From Pedobacter punctiformis (GTDB lineage: Bacteria; Bacteroidota; Bacteroidia; Sphingobacteriales; Sphingobacteriaceae): 64,000 bases of DNA. Positions 36,384 to 45,930 of the stretch are shown in pieces. The notes under the pieces are model-generated. The model was not told the DNA's origin. It saw only the letters and a program-made list of their open reading frames with translations, and did not search any database. Position 1 is the stretch's first letter. Every line of letters begins with the position of its first letter. The stretch covers positions 62,001 through 126,000 of the forward strand of contig NZ_JAPWGM010000005.1 of NCBI RefSeq assembly GCF_027213715.1. Direction: 5' to 3'. The translations under genes and the position numbers were made by a program.

Positions 36384-37676
36384 ATGAGAGATATCTCGAT
36401 GATTTTAAAAAGTGTTTGGAAGTCGTTATTCTTGTTTTCAGCTATTTCTGTACTAGCGGTTTCTGCTGCTAATGCGCAAGATGCTAAAGAAGGAAGAACG
36501 CTTTTCAAAGCAAAATGTGCTTCATGTCACGCCCTTGATGCCAAATTGATCGGTCCTGCCTTAACAGGTGTGAGTAATCGCCACCCGGAAGCCTTCCTTT
36601 TAAAATGGATTCCAAATAACGCTGCCATGATCGCAGCCGGTGATCCTGCTGCTGTTAAACTTTTCAACGAAAACGGTAAAGTAGCAATGACTACCTTCCC
36701 TGAATTAGATGAGGCTAAGGTTAAAAGCATTTTAGCGTATATTAAAGAAGGTGAACCAAAACCAGCTGCTGGTACTGGTGCAGTTGCTGTTAAAGATGAA
36801 TCTACTTCAGGTTTGTCAATTGCAGGAATTGTAGCTATCGTTTTAGTTGCTATCGTGATTTTAGTGATTTTAGGTCGTGCTTCTAAATTATTAGAACGTC
36901 TGATTTTACAAAAACAAGGAATTGAAATTGAAGAAGATGTACCATTAAAGGTAGGTGTTCGCAAAATGTTCAAGAACAAAAAGTTTGTTATGTTCTTTAT
37001 TTTGTGCTTAATTATCTGTTTAGGTTCATTTGGATGGATGGGTATGTGGGAAACAGGTGTTCACACAGGTTACCAACCCGTACAACCCATTAAATTCTCA
37101 CACGAATTACACGCAGGGATCAATCAAATCGATTGTCAATACTGTCACTCAGGTGCATTTAAATCTAAAAATGCTTCTATTCCATCATTAAACGTTTGTA
37201 TGAACTGTCATAAAGCGGTACAGGCAAGGGATAAATATGATGGAGAGATTTCTCCTGAGATCAAGAAAATCTACAGTGCTTTAGGTTACGATCCTGAAAC
37301 GCAGAAATACGATGAAAGTAAAACAAAACCAATGGAGTGGGTACGTGTACACAATCTTCCTGATTTTGCTTACTTCAATCACTCTCAGCACGTAGTGGTT
37401 GCTGAAGATGCGATTCGTAAAGCAAAAGGATTACAGCCAACTGAGCCAGTATGTTTCGCTTGTCACGGTCCGGTTAATACAATGGAAGAAATTTATCAAT
37501 ATTCTCCGTTAACCATGAAATGGTGTATCAACTGCCACAAAGAAACTGATATTTCTGGTCAGAAAAATAATGCTTTCTACGCTAAGGTTATCGAAGCGCA
37601 TGAGAAAATTAAAAAAGGCGAAAAAATTACTCCAGCAATGTTGGGTGGTTTAGAGTGTGGTAAATGCCACTATTAA
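36384..37676 (+). CDS. actA: Alternative complex III multihaem cytochrome c subunit ActA, with extra N-terminal haem domain
   Basis: 430 residues from the ATG at 36384; an ATG at 36399 is also possible. A signal or anchor helix ends near residue 31. A mono-haem cytochrome c domain follows (CASCH at 45-49). After membrane helices at about 155-178 and 215-235 come five more CxxCH motifs: CQYCH near 251, CMNCH near 272, CFACH near 357, CINCH near 381 and CGKCH near 425. ACIII oxidises menaquinol and passes electrons to periplasmic cytochromes or directly to oxidase. The classic ActA is pentahaem, so this one has an added sixth site. It is first in the operon. Confidence 0.93.
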   Translation: MRDISMILKSVWKSLFLFSAISVLAVSAANAQDAKEGRTLFKAKCASCHALDAKLIGPALTGVSNRHPEAFLLKWIPNNAAMIAAGDPAAVKLFNENGKVAMTTFPELDEAKVKSILAYIKEGEPKPAAGTGAVAVKDESTSGLSIAGIVAIVLVAIVILVILGRASKLLERLILQKQGIEIEEDVPLKVGVRKMFKNKKFVMFFILCLIICLGSFGWMGMWETGVHTGYQPVQPIKFSHELHAGINQIDCQYCHSGAFKSKNASIPSLNVCMNCHKAVQARDKYDGEISPEIKKIYSALGYDPETQKYDESKTKPMEWVRVHNLPDFAYFNHSQHVVVAEDAIRKAKGLQPTEPVCFACHGPVNTMEEIYQYSPLTMKWCINCHKETDISGQKNNAFYAKVIEAHEKIKKGEKITPAMLGGLECGKCHY

Positions 37677-37724
37677 TAAATAGAGTTTAGTAAGAACGTT
37701 CGAATAAACAGTAATATAGCTTAA

Positions 37725-40700
37725 ATGGAAAGCAACAAAAAATACTGGAAAGGCTTAGAGGAGTATAACAATACCCCCGATTTTGTTAAGAATAACAAAA
37801 ACGAATTTGCCGAGCCACTTCCAATAGAAGATGTTTTAAATGAAGCAGGGTTAAGTACCGTTACCCCACGCCGCGACTTTTTAAAGGCGTTAGGTTTTGG
37901 TTTAGGTGCAGTTACGTTAGCAGCTTGTCAAAGCACTCCTGTTCATAAATCTATTCCTTACCTGGTAAAACCTGAAGAGGTTACGCCTGGTATTCCTAAC
38001 TATTATACTTCCAGCTTTAATGGCCAGAGTATTTTAGTTAAAACAAGAGAAGGCCGTCCAATTAAAATTGAACCAAACCCAAATGCGGGTGAGTTTAATT
38101 GTGGTACTGATGCAAGAGCACAGGCTTCTGTTTTAGATTTATATGATGTATCTAAATTAAAAGCACCAGTTCTTAAAAATGAGGAAACAACCTGGGCTAA
38201 AATTGATGCATTTGTAAAGGGTGAATTAAATAAAGCGCAAACTTCGGGTAAAAAAATCCGTATTGTATCATCGACAGTAAACAGTCCGTCAACTAATGCA
38301 GTTATTGCAGGTTTTATTACAAAATACCCTGCTGCTAAATTGGTTCAGTACGATGCTGTTTCTTATACAGGTATTATTCAGGCAAATCAAAATAGCTTTG
38401 GTAAAGCCGTTTTACCAAAATACAATTTCGATAAAGCAGATTTAATTGTAAGTTTTGGTGCAGATTTCTTAGGTACATGGATTAGTGGTGAAGAGTTTAC
38501 GGCTCAATACACCGCTAACCGTAACTATAAATCATTAGAAAATAAAAAAATGAGCCGCCACATTCAATTTGAAAGTGGAATGAGCTTAACAGGTACTAAT
38601 GCAGATACACGTGTTCCGGTTAAATTATCAGAACAAGGCCCTGCATTAATTGCCTTATATAATGCAATTACCGGTCAGGCTTTAGCAGGCGGAACATTAG
38701 GAAATAATGCTACAGCTGATAAAGTAATTAAATTAGTTGCTAAAGAATTGGTACAGGCTAAAGGTAAAGGCCTTGTAGTTTGTGGTTCTAACGATGTTTC
38801 TACTCAAATTTTAGTAAATGCCATTAATGCTGCTATCGGTAGCTACGGTACTACTATTGATTTAGATAACGCATGTCATTTATACGCTGGTAACGATGCA
38901 GAATTTGCAGGTTTAGTTGGCGAAATGAGCCGTGGAGAAGTTGGTGCAATCTTATTCCTGAACAGCAACCCTGCTTACGATTACATTAACAATAAAACAT
39001 TTACTGAAGCTTTAGCTAAGGTTCCTGCAAAAATTTCTTTTGCAGACCGTGCTGACGAAACTGCTTCACTTTGTGATGCCATTGCAATTAACCACAACTA
39101 TTTAGAGTCATGGGGTGATGCAAATGCTTACGAAGGATATTATTCAATCGTACAACCAACCATCAACCCTGTTTTCAACAGCCGTCAGGCAGAAGAAAGT
39201 TTATTAGTTTGGGCTGATGCACCGGTTAAAGATTACTACCAATTTGTACGCAGCAACTGGGAAACTAAAGTATTGCCAGCAGCAGGCCTTAAGTGGGAAG
39301 ATGCACTGGATAAAGGTGTAATTTCTACTGCAGCTAAACCGGCTGGCGCTTATAGCTTCAGTTTATCTTTAGCCGCAGTTGTAACTTCAATTAGCAACAG
39401 CAGCAAATCTTTAGCAAAAGATATCGAGTTACAGGTTTATGAAAACGTGCCGATGCGTGATGGTAAAAATGCAAATAACGCATTCTTACAAGAATTACCT
39501 GATCCGGTTTCAAAAGTAACCTGGGATAACTATGTTGCACTTGCCCCTAAATTTGCAGAAAAATTAAACGTTAAAGAATTTGATGTTGTAACCGTTAAAG
39601 GAAACAACGGATATTCTGTTGACCTTCCGGTATTGATCCAGCCAGGACAAGCACAGGGAACTGCTTCAATTGCATTAGGTTACGGACGTGAGAAAGTAGG
39701 TAAAGCAGGAAATGGTGTAGGTAAAAATGCTTTCCCGTTTGTTTCATTTGTAAATGGAACCATGCAATACGCAACCAACGTAACCATTACGCCAACAGGT
39801 GGTCATTACGAATTGGCTCAAACACAAACTCACCACTCTTTCGAAGGTCGTAACGTAATCCGCGAAGCTACTTTTAAAGAATACTTAAAAGATGCTGGTG
39901 CAGGTACAGGAAAAGGTGAAGAAGGACATAAAAACTATGATCTTTGGGATCAGTACGAAAAACCAGGTAACAACTGGGTTATGGCAATCGATTTGAATGC
40001 CTGTACAGGTTGTGGTTCTTGTATTGTTGCTTGTAACGTAGAAAATAACATTCCTGTTGTAGGCCGTGATGAGGTTCGCCGTCGTCGCGAAATGCACTGG
40101 ATCCGTATTGATCGTTATTACAGCTACGAAACTAAGGATGGTGATGTAACCAGAGAAAAAGAAATTGCTAAGTTAGAAGACTTAGATCACGTTTCGGTTG
40201 TTCACCAGCCAATGTTATGTCAGCACTGTGATCACGCACCTTGCGAAACCGTTTGTCCGGTATTAGCAACCGTACACTCATCAGATGGTTTAAACCACAT
40301 GGCTTATAACCGTTGTGTAGGTACACGTTACTGTGCAAACAACTGTCCGTATAAAGTACGTCGTTTCAACTGGTTTAACTACTGGAACGATTCTCGTTTC
40401 GATAACTATTTAAATAACGAGTTTACTCAATTGGTTTTAAATCCTGATGTAACTACACGTTCAAGAGGGGTTATGGAAAAATGCTCTATGTGTATTCAAC
40501 GTATACAGGGTGGCAAATTACAAGCTAAAATTGAGAAACGTCCATTAAAAGATGGCGATATTAAAATGGCTTGTCAGGAAGCTTGTTCAGCAAATGCAAT
40601 CATATTTGGTGATTCAAACGATCCAAACTCTGAGGTTTCAAAAGCATTACGTTCTGAACGTATCTACTACGTTTTAGAAGAAATCAATGTAAAACCAGGT

Positions 40701-40751
40701 ATCGGATACATGACAAAAATTAGAAATACAGATACAACAGTACAAGCGTAA
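37725..40751 (+). CDS. actB: Alternative complex III iron-sulfur subunit ActB
   Basis: 1008 residues. A twin-arginine motif PRRDFLKALG begins near 48, and a Cys follows at 68 (TLAAC), so Tat export with possible lipidation is expected. Residues about 80-720 resemble a molybdopterin oxidoreductase fold; in ACIII it carries no molybdenum. The last about 250 residues are a ferredoxin-like domain with four Cys groups: CTGCGSCIVAC, CQHCDHAPCETVC, CVGTRYCANNC, and CSMC with a later CQEAC. In the known complexes these bind three 4Fe-4S and one 3Fe-4S cluster. It faces the periplasm and docks on ActC. It is 49 bp after actA. Confidence 0.96.
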   Translation: MESNKKYWKGLEEYNNTPDFVKNNKNEFAEPLPIEDVLNEAGLSTVTPRRDFLKALGFGLGAVTLAACQSTPVHKSIPYLVKPEEVTPGIPNYYTSSFNGQSILVKTREGRPIKIEPNPNAGEFNCGTDARAQASVLDLYDVSKLKAPVLKNEETTWAKIDAFVKGELNKAQTSGKKIRIVSSTVNSPSTNAVIAGFITKYPAAKLVQYDAVSYTGIIQANQNSFGKAVLPKYNFDKADLIVSFGADFLGTWISGEEFTAQYTANRNYKSLENKKMSRHIQFESGMSLTGTNADTRVPVKLSEQGPALIALYNAITGQALAGGTLGNNATADKVIKLVAKELVQAKGKGLVVCGSNDVSTQILVNAINAAIGSYGTTIDLDNACHLYAGNDAEFAGLVGEMSRGEVGAILFLNSNPAYDYINNKTFTEALAKVPAKISFADRADETASLCDAIAINHNYLESWGDANAYEGYYSIVQPTINPVFNSRQAEESLLVWADAPVKDYYQFVRSNWETKVLPAAGLKWEDALDKGVISTAAKPAGAYSFSLSLAAVVTSISNSSKSLAKDIELQVYENVPMRDGKNANNAFLQELPDPVSKVTWDNYVALAPKFAEKLNVKEFDVVTVKGNNGYSVDLPVLIQPGQAQGTASIALGYGREKVGKAGNGVGKNAFPFVSFVNGTMQYATNVTITPTGGHYELAQTQTHHSFEGRNVIREATFKEYLKDAGAGTGKGEEGHKNYDLWDQYEKPGNNWVMAIDLNACTGCGSCIVACNVENNIPVVGRDEVRRRREMHWIRIDRYYSYETKDGDVTREKEIAKLEDLDHVSVVHQPMLCQHCDHAPCETVCPVLATVHSSDGLNHMAYNRCVGTRYCANNCPYKVRRFNWFNYWNDSRFDNYLNNEFTQLVLNPDVTTRSRGVMEKCSMCIQRIQGGKLQAKIEKRPLKDGDIKMACQEACSANAIIFGDSNDPNSEVSKALRSERIYYVLEEINVKPGIGYMTKIRNTDTTVQA

Positions 40752-40777
40752 GCTTTAGTATAAAGAAAATACAAATT

Positions 40778-42250
40778 ATGTCAGGACATAACGAATCAAT
40801 ACTTAGAGAACCATTAATTACCGGCAATAACATTACGTATGCAAAAATTACGGATGATATTTTGGGCCCGGTAGAGAATAAACCAAACAAAGCCTGGTGG
40901 ATTGGTTTCACCTTTGCCGCATTAGGCGCTTTACTTTGGGTGGTTGCCGTGAGTTATACCTTTTGGAATGGTATAGGTGCATGGGGTTTAAATAAAACAG
41001 TTGGATGGGCTTGGGATATCACCGGTTTCGTATGGTGGGTTGGTATTGGTCACGCTGGAACACTGATTTCAGCAGTACTATTACTCTTCCGTCAAAACTG
41101 GCGTAACTCCATTAACCGTTCAGCAGAGGCAATGACAATCTTTGCGGTTATTTGTGCCGCAACCTACGTTGTATCTCACATGGGTCGTCCATGGTTAGCT
41201 TATTGGGTTTTACCATTACCAAATCAGTTTGGTTCATTATGGGTAAACTTTAACTCACCATTGGTATGGGATATGTTTGCAATCTCCACTTATTTCTCTG
41301 TATCATTATTATTTTGGTACACAGGTTTATTACCAGATATTGCAACCATTCGTGACCGTGCTACAGGCATGCGTAAAAAAGTATACTCTATCTTCTCATT
41401 TGGATGGAGTGGAAGTGTAAAAACATGGCAGCGTTTTGAGGCAGTGTCTCTAATCCTTGCCGGTATTTCTACACCTCTTGTACTTTCGGTACACACAATT
41501 GTATCAATGGACTTTGCAACTTCAGTAATTCCAGGATGGCACACCACCATTTTCCCTCCTTACTTCGTTGCGGGTGCAATCTTCTCAGGCTTTGCAATGG
41601 TGTTAACCTTATTATTGGTTGCACGTAAAGTACTAGGCCTTGAAAACTACATCACCATGTTCCACATTGAGTCGATGAATAAAATCATCATCTTAACCGG
41701 ATCAATCGTAGGTGTTGCTTATTTAACAGAGTTCTTCATCGCATGGTATTCTGGTTCAGAATATGAGCAATATGCATTTATCAACCGTTCAACTGGTCCA
41801 TACTGGTGGGCTTACTGGATGATGATGACTTGTAACGTAATTTCTCCACAGCTTTTATGGTTCAAAAAGATTCGTTTAAGCATTCGTGCAACCTGGATTT
41901 TATCAATTGTAGTAAACGTTGGGATGTGGTTTGAGCGTTTCGTAATTATCGTTACCTCGTTACACCGTGATTATATTCCATCAAGTTGGGCAATGTTTTA
42001 TCCAACGTGGGTAGATATCAGTGTATTTGTTGGTTCAATTGGACTATTCTTTACTCTATTCCTTTTATTCTTAAGAGTTTTACCTTCAATTGCTATTGCA
42101 GAGGTTAAATTATTATTGAAAACTGCAAGTGAGCAGGCTAAAATGAAACAGATTAAAGAAGGGCATGAGGATAAAGAATATGTAGCAGAATACATAGAGT
42201 CTTTAGAGAAATTTGATAGTGTTAAACAAGAAGATTACGCAAAAATATAA
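40778..42250 (+). CDS. actC: Alternative complex III NrfD-like membrane subunit ActC
   Basis: 490 residues of the NrfD/PsrC family, with about ten hydrophobic membrane segments beginning near residue 45 (WWIGFTFAALGALLWVVAVSYTFW). Conserved pieces include GFVWWVGIGHAGTLISAVLLL near 85 and SVHTIVSMDFATSVIPGWH near 230. It provides a quinol-binding site at the periplasmic side in known ACIII structures. It starts 27 bp after actB, and actD begins 3 bp after its stop. Confidence 0.95.
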   Translation: MSGHNESILREPLITGNNITYAKITDDILGPVENKPNKAWWIGFTFAALGALLWVVAVSYTFWNGIGAWGLNKTVGWAWDITGFVWWVGIGHAGTLISAVLLLFRQNWRNSINRSAEAMTIFAVICAATYVVSHMGRPWLAYWVLPLPNQFGSLWVNFNSPLVWDMFAISTYFSVSLLFWYTGLLPDIATIRDRATGMRKKVYSIFSFGWSGSVKTWQRFEAVSLILAGISTPLVLSVHTIVSMDFATSVIPGWHTTIFPPYFVAGAIFSGFAMVLTLLLVARKVLGLENYITMFHIESMNKIIILTGSIVGVAYLTEFFIAWYSGSEYEQYAFINRSTGPYWWAYWMMMTCNVISPQLLWFKKIRLSIRATWILSIVVNVGMWFERFVIIVTSLHRDYIPSSWAMFYPTWVDISVFVGSIGLFFTLFLLFLRVLPSIAIAEVKLLLKTASEQAKMKQIKEGHEDKEYVAEYIESLEKFDSVKQEDYAKI

Positions 42251-42252
42251 CA

Positions 42253-42789
42253 ATGAGTGATATCAAATATATTTTAGGCAGTTTTGGTGATCCTGATGAA
42301 ATGATGCATGGCATCGAAAAACTTCAGGCAAATAACGTCAGCATTTATGATGTATATACCCCAATGCCTATACACGGAATAGAAGCCAAATTAGGAATTA
42401 AAAGATCAAGAATTGATATTGCAGCATTTTGCTTTGGTATAACCGGTACTTGTGCCGCTTTCGCCTTAATTTATTTTTGCGCAGTTATCGATTGGAAAGT
42501 AAACATAGGTGGTAAACCATCATTTGCATTGCCGGATTTTATTCCGATAATGTTCGAATTAACAGTTTTATTCTGTGCATTCGGTATGGTTTTAACTTAC
42601 TATGCTTCTACACACTTGTTTCCGGGCAGAGCGCCAAGAGTAATGGACCTGCGTGCTACTGATGATCGTTTTGTAATTGCAGTGGATGCAAAAGAAAATG
42701 CAGAACACACTGTTATTGATGGTTTATTAAAAGATGCCGGTGCTTTAGAAGTAAAGTATAATGAAAGGAAGTACATTAGCTATGAATAA
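42253..42789 (+). CDS. actD: Alternative complex III subunit ActD (DUF3341)
   Basis: 178 residues. The soluble N-terminus (DIKYILGSFGDPDEMMHGIEKL) and KLGIKRSRIDI are typical of DUF3341. Two membrane helices lie at about 58-78 and 95-115 (FIPIMFELTVLFCAFGMVLTYY). In the structure of the complex ActD bridges ActC and ActF on the cytoplasmic side and carries no cofactor. Tight spacing to actC and an 8-bp overlap with actE show one translation unit. Confidence 0.94.
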   Translation: MSDIKYILGSFGDPDEMMHGIEKLQANNVSIYDVYTPMPIHGIEAKLGIKRSRIDIAAFCFGITGTCAAFALIYFCAVIDWKVNIGGKPSFALPDFIPIMFELTVLFCAFGMVLTYYASTHLFPGRAPRVMDLRATDDRFVIAVDAKENAEHTVIDGLLKDAGALEVKYNERKYISYE

Positions 42790-43366
42790 GAATAAATTTG
42801 TTTATGCCGCGTTTTTAGCTATCGCTTTTGCAGCTACTCTTTCGGCTTGTAGAGATAAACGCAGTACCGGGCTGGAATATGCCAGGAACATGTATGATCC
42901 GATTGCTTATAACCCGGATCAGCCAAATAAAAATTTTAAAGATGGTAAAACTGCACAGTTACCACCAGCAAATACAAAACCTGTAGGTTTTAAAGAATAT
43001 GATGAATATCCTAATACTAAAGAAGGATATGAAGCAGCTGGTGCAAGCATGGTTAATCCATTACCTGTAGATACAACCAACCTTGCAGAAGGTAAACATT
43101 CATTTATTGTTTTCTGCGCTCCATGCCATGGAGAAAAAGGAGATGGACAAGGGCACCTGGTAAAAATTGAGAAATTTAATGGTGTACCTTCTTATCACGA
43201 AGGCAGTTCATCAAGAGGTGGCGCTATGAAAGATCTTACCGCAGGTAAAATTTACCATACCATTACCTATGGTGTAAATAACATGGGCTCGCATGCTTCA
43301 CAAATCTCACCAACAGATCGTTGGAAAGTTGTGATGTATGTTCAACAATTACAAAAAGAACAATAA
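42782..43366 (+). CDS. actE: Alternative complex III mono-haem lipoprotein ActE
   Basis: 194 residues from the ATG at 42782; an ATG at 42761 would add seven residues within actD. It has a lipoprotein signal with the lipobox TLSAC near 23. The single haem motif CAPCH is near 118-122 (FCAPCHGEKGDGQGH), and the distal Met is probably in NNMGSHAS. It accepts electrons from ActA on the periplasmic face. The motif order and position between actD and actF fit the ACIII gene order exactly. Confidence 0.93.
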   Translation: MNKNKFVYAAFLAIAFAATLSACRDKRSTGLEYARNMYDPIAYNPDQPNKNFKDGKTAQLPPANTKPVGFKEYDEYPNTKEGYEAAGASMVNPLPVDTTNLAEGKHSFIVFCAPCHGEKGDGQGHLVKIEKFNGVPSYHEGSSSRGGAMKDLTAGKIYHTITYGVNNMGSHASQISPTDRWKVVMYVQQLQKEQ

Positions 43367-43382
43367 GTAAAGCAGAATATAA

Positions 43383-44606
43383 ATGGGAACTCACAATATT
43401 AATTTTAGTGAACAATTTGAGTTTACAGGAAAAGTAAAAACTTTAAGCATTATTGGAATTGCATTAGGTGTAATTGCAGTAGCTTATGGTTTCTTAGCCG
43501 GAGATAAAGTGATGCACGAGCGCACTTTTGCCAACCTGTTGCTTATGGGATATTATTTTGCATGCGTTTGTATGTCAGGTACATTTTTCCTGGCGGTTCA
43601 ATACGTTGCTCAGGCTGGTTGGTCTGCATCAATTCTACGTGTACCTCAAGCTATGGCAAAAACATTGCCTATCGCTGCTGTAATACTTGTTGTTATTATT
43701 TCAGCTGGTTTATACACACATAATTTATACCACCACTGGCATGCAGATGGTTTAACGGACCCGAATAGTCCTAACTATGATTCGTTAATCGCAGGAAAGT
43801 CTGTATTCTTAAACGTTCCTTTCTTTTTAGGTCGTCAGGTTGTGTTTTTAGGTGTTTACAGTATCTTTTCAATGCTTTTTGTTAAGTTTTCTTATAATGA
43901 AGATTTAGCAGGAGGATTAAATTCTTACAGAAAGAGTTTTAAAAATGCTTGTATCTTCCTGGTCATTTATGGTTTTACAACACCAGTATTTGCTTTCGAT
44001 ACCATCATGTCATTAGAGGCACACTGGTTCTCTACTATGTTTGGCTGGTATAACTTCGCAGCAATGTGGGTTAGCAGTTTAGCAACTATTGCAATTATCA
44101 TCATTCTGTTAAGAAGAGCAGGTTATATGCAATGGGTTAACAATAGCCACTTACATAACTTAGGTCAGTTTATTTTTGGTTTCTCCATCTTCTGGACTTA
44201 TGTATGGTTTGCACAGTTTTTATTAATCTACTATGCTAACATGCCTGAAGAAACTGTTTATTTCTACAAACGTTTTGAATATTACAAGTTTTGGTTCTTC
44301 TTAAACCTTGCAATGAACTTCCTGGCGCCAGTATTATTATTAATGGACAGAGACAACAAGAGAACAGATGTAAAACTATTATTTGTTTCCATCGTGGTAT
44401 TATTAGGTCACTGGGTAGATTACTACCAAATGATTATGCCAGGTGCAGTAGAAGATGGACATAACGGTTTTGGTATTGTAGAAATTGGTACCGCAGTAGG
44501 TTTCGTAGGATTGTTTACCTTTACAGTTTTATCGGCCTTAAGCAAAAAGCCTTTAATCGCAAAAAATCACCCTTTATTACAAGAAAGTTTGCATCATCAG
44601 CTATAG
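43383..44606 (+). CDS. actF: Alternative complex III membrane subunit ActF
   Basis: 407 residues with about ten membrane helices, NrfD-like and a paralogue of ActC. Recognisable parts are FEFTGKVKTLSIIGIALGVI at the start, TLPIAAVILVVIISAGLYTHNLYHHW near 98, and VLLLMDRDNKRTDVKLLFVSIV near 318. ActC and ActF together may form the proton-linked part of ACIII. It begins 17 bp after actE, and coxB follows about 70 bp later. Confidence 0.94.
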   Translation: MGTHNINFSEQFEFTGKVKTLSIIGIALGVIAVAYGFLAGDKVMHERTFANLLLMGYYFACVCMSGTFFLAVQYVAQAGWSASILRVPQAMAKTLPIAAVILVVIISAGLYTHNLYHHWHADGLTDPNSPNYDSLIAGKSVFLNVPFFLGRQVVFLGVYSIFSMLFVKFSYNEDLAGGLNSYRKSFKNACIFLVIYGFTTPVFAFDTIMSLEAHWFSTMFGWYNFAAMWVSSLATIAIIIILLRRAGYMQWVNNSHLHNLGQFIFGFSIFWTYVWFAQFLLIYYANMPEETVYFYKRFEYYKFWFFLNLAMNFLAPVLLLMDRDNKRTDVKLLFVSIVVLLGHWVDYYQMIMPGAVEDGHNGFGIVEIGTAVGFVGLFTFTVLSALSKKPLIAKNHPLLQESLHHQL

Positions 44607-44677
44607 CAGGTGATTTTATAAGAGCAAATATTTAATTATTATTATAATTAGCAGTACAGCGTACTACTTTTAAGAAA

Positions 44678-45907
44678 ATGAGTTTAAGAAAGTTTATCAC
44701 GAATAAAACGACCGCAGCTTTAGCAGTATTACTTACTGTTTTTGCAAACACGAGCGCATTTGCACAAGATGCAGCAGCAGCGGCGGCACCGAAAGCTGTT
44801 GATATGGGCGAGGTTTATAAATCAGTAATTTTTTATGTACTGGTTTTCCTGGCAATATGTTTATTCATTGCTATTGTGGGTAAAGCCATAAGAGTTTATG
44901 AATTAAGCCGCGAAGCACAAGGCAAGCCGGTAGGCATTAACTGGAACAGGGTACATGCAAGTTTATTTGCATTATTTCTTGTTTTAGGTTTATATGGTGT
45001 GTATTGGGAATATACAGTGCACGGTGCAATGTTATTACCAGATGCAGCTTCAATACATGGAGAGCGCATTGATAAAATGTTTAATTTAACATTAATCATT
45101 ACCACAATCGTGTTCGTGGTAACACACATCCTGTTATTCGGATTTTCTTACGTTTATAAATATTCAGCTAAAAGAAAAGCATATTATTATCCTCACAACA
45201 ATACAATCGAAAAAATCTGGACCATTGTTCCGGCATTAGTTTTAACTGTATTGGTATTAATGGGTTTCTTAACCTGGAGATCAATTTTCTTCAAAGTTGA
45301 AGATCCTAATAACAAACCTTTGCAAATTGAAGTAACATCTGAGCAGTTTAAATGGTCTATCCGTTATCCTGGAGCAGATGGAGTAGTGGGTAATAAAAAT
45401 TATAAATTAACAACTGCGACTAATCCATTGGGTATTGATTTTAAAGATTTAAATTCCCGTGATGATGAAATGGCTGATGAGATGGTAATTCCGGTTAATA
45501 AACCGGTTAGACTAATCTTAACCAGTAAAGATGTGATTCACAGTTTTTACATGCCGCATTTCAGAGTACAATTAAACACTGTACCAGGTATGAGAACCGT
45601 GTTTGAATTTACACCAACCATTACCACCCGCGAAATGCAGGAAAAAACAAATGATCCTAACTTTAAATATCTTTTCTATTGTGCTAAAATTTGCGGTTCA
45701 GGTCACTGGAATATGCAAAAAGACGTTCGTGTTGTTTCTGAAAAGGAATATGCAGAATGGATAGCTAAACAGAAAACCTACTTAAACGATGATTTAAGAA
45801 AACAATTTAATTTGCCAGTGGCACCTGCACCTGTAAAATCTGTAGCTGATTCTACAGCTAAGGATACAACAGCAGTGAAAACTAACCAAATGGCTTTAAA
45901 TAAATAA
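44678..45907 (+). CDS. coxB: Cytochrome c oxidase subunit II
   Basis: 409 residues with a signal sequence (ALAVLLTVFANTSAFA), then membrane segments at about 45-68, 88-110 and 135-158. The CuA domain follows from about 210 (IEVTSEQFKWSIRYPG). Copper ligands are the His in VIHSFYMPHF near 287 and the CuA loop CAKICGSGHWNM near 331-342. The Glu of the common C-x-E-x-C form is Lys here; only its backbone carbonyl binds copper in CuA, so the site may still work. It accepts electrons from ACIII. The Ala/Lys-rich tail is probably disordered. Confidence 0.95.
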   Translation: MSLRKFITNKTTAALAVLLTVFANTSAFAQDAAAAAAPKAVDMGEVYKSVIFYVLVFLAICLFIAIVGKAIRVYELSREAQGKPVGINWNRVHASLFALFLVLGLYGVYWEYTVHGAMLLPDAASIHGERIDKMFNLTLIITTIVFVVTHILLFGFSYVYKYSAKRKAYYYPHNNTIEKIWTIVPALVLTVLVLMGFLTWRSIFFKVEDPNNKPLQIEVTSEQFKWSIRYPGADGVVGNKNYKLTTATNPLGIDFKDLNSRDDEMADEMVIPVNKPVRLILTSKDVIHSFYMPHFRVQLNTVPGMRTVFEFTPTITTREMQEKTNDPNFKYLFYCAKICGSGHWNMQKDVRVVSEKEYAEWIAKQKTYLNDDLRKQFNLPVAPAPVKSVADSTAKDTTAVKTNQMALNK

Positions 45908-45930
45908 TATTACCGCAGAGCGAAAGAATT

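Noticed and set aside
36527..36979. 150-codon minus-strand frame opposite actA
   Set aside because: It overlaps the haem domain and membrane helix of actA; the sequence is the mirror of that coding frame and has no start signal of its own.
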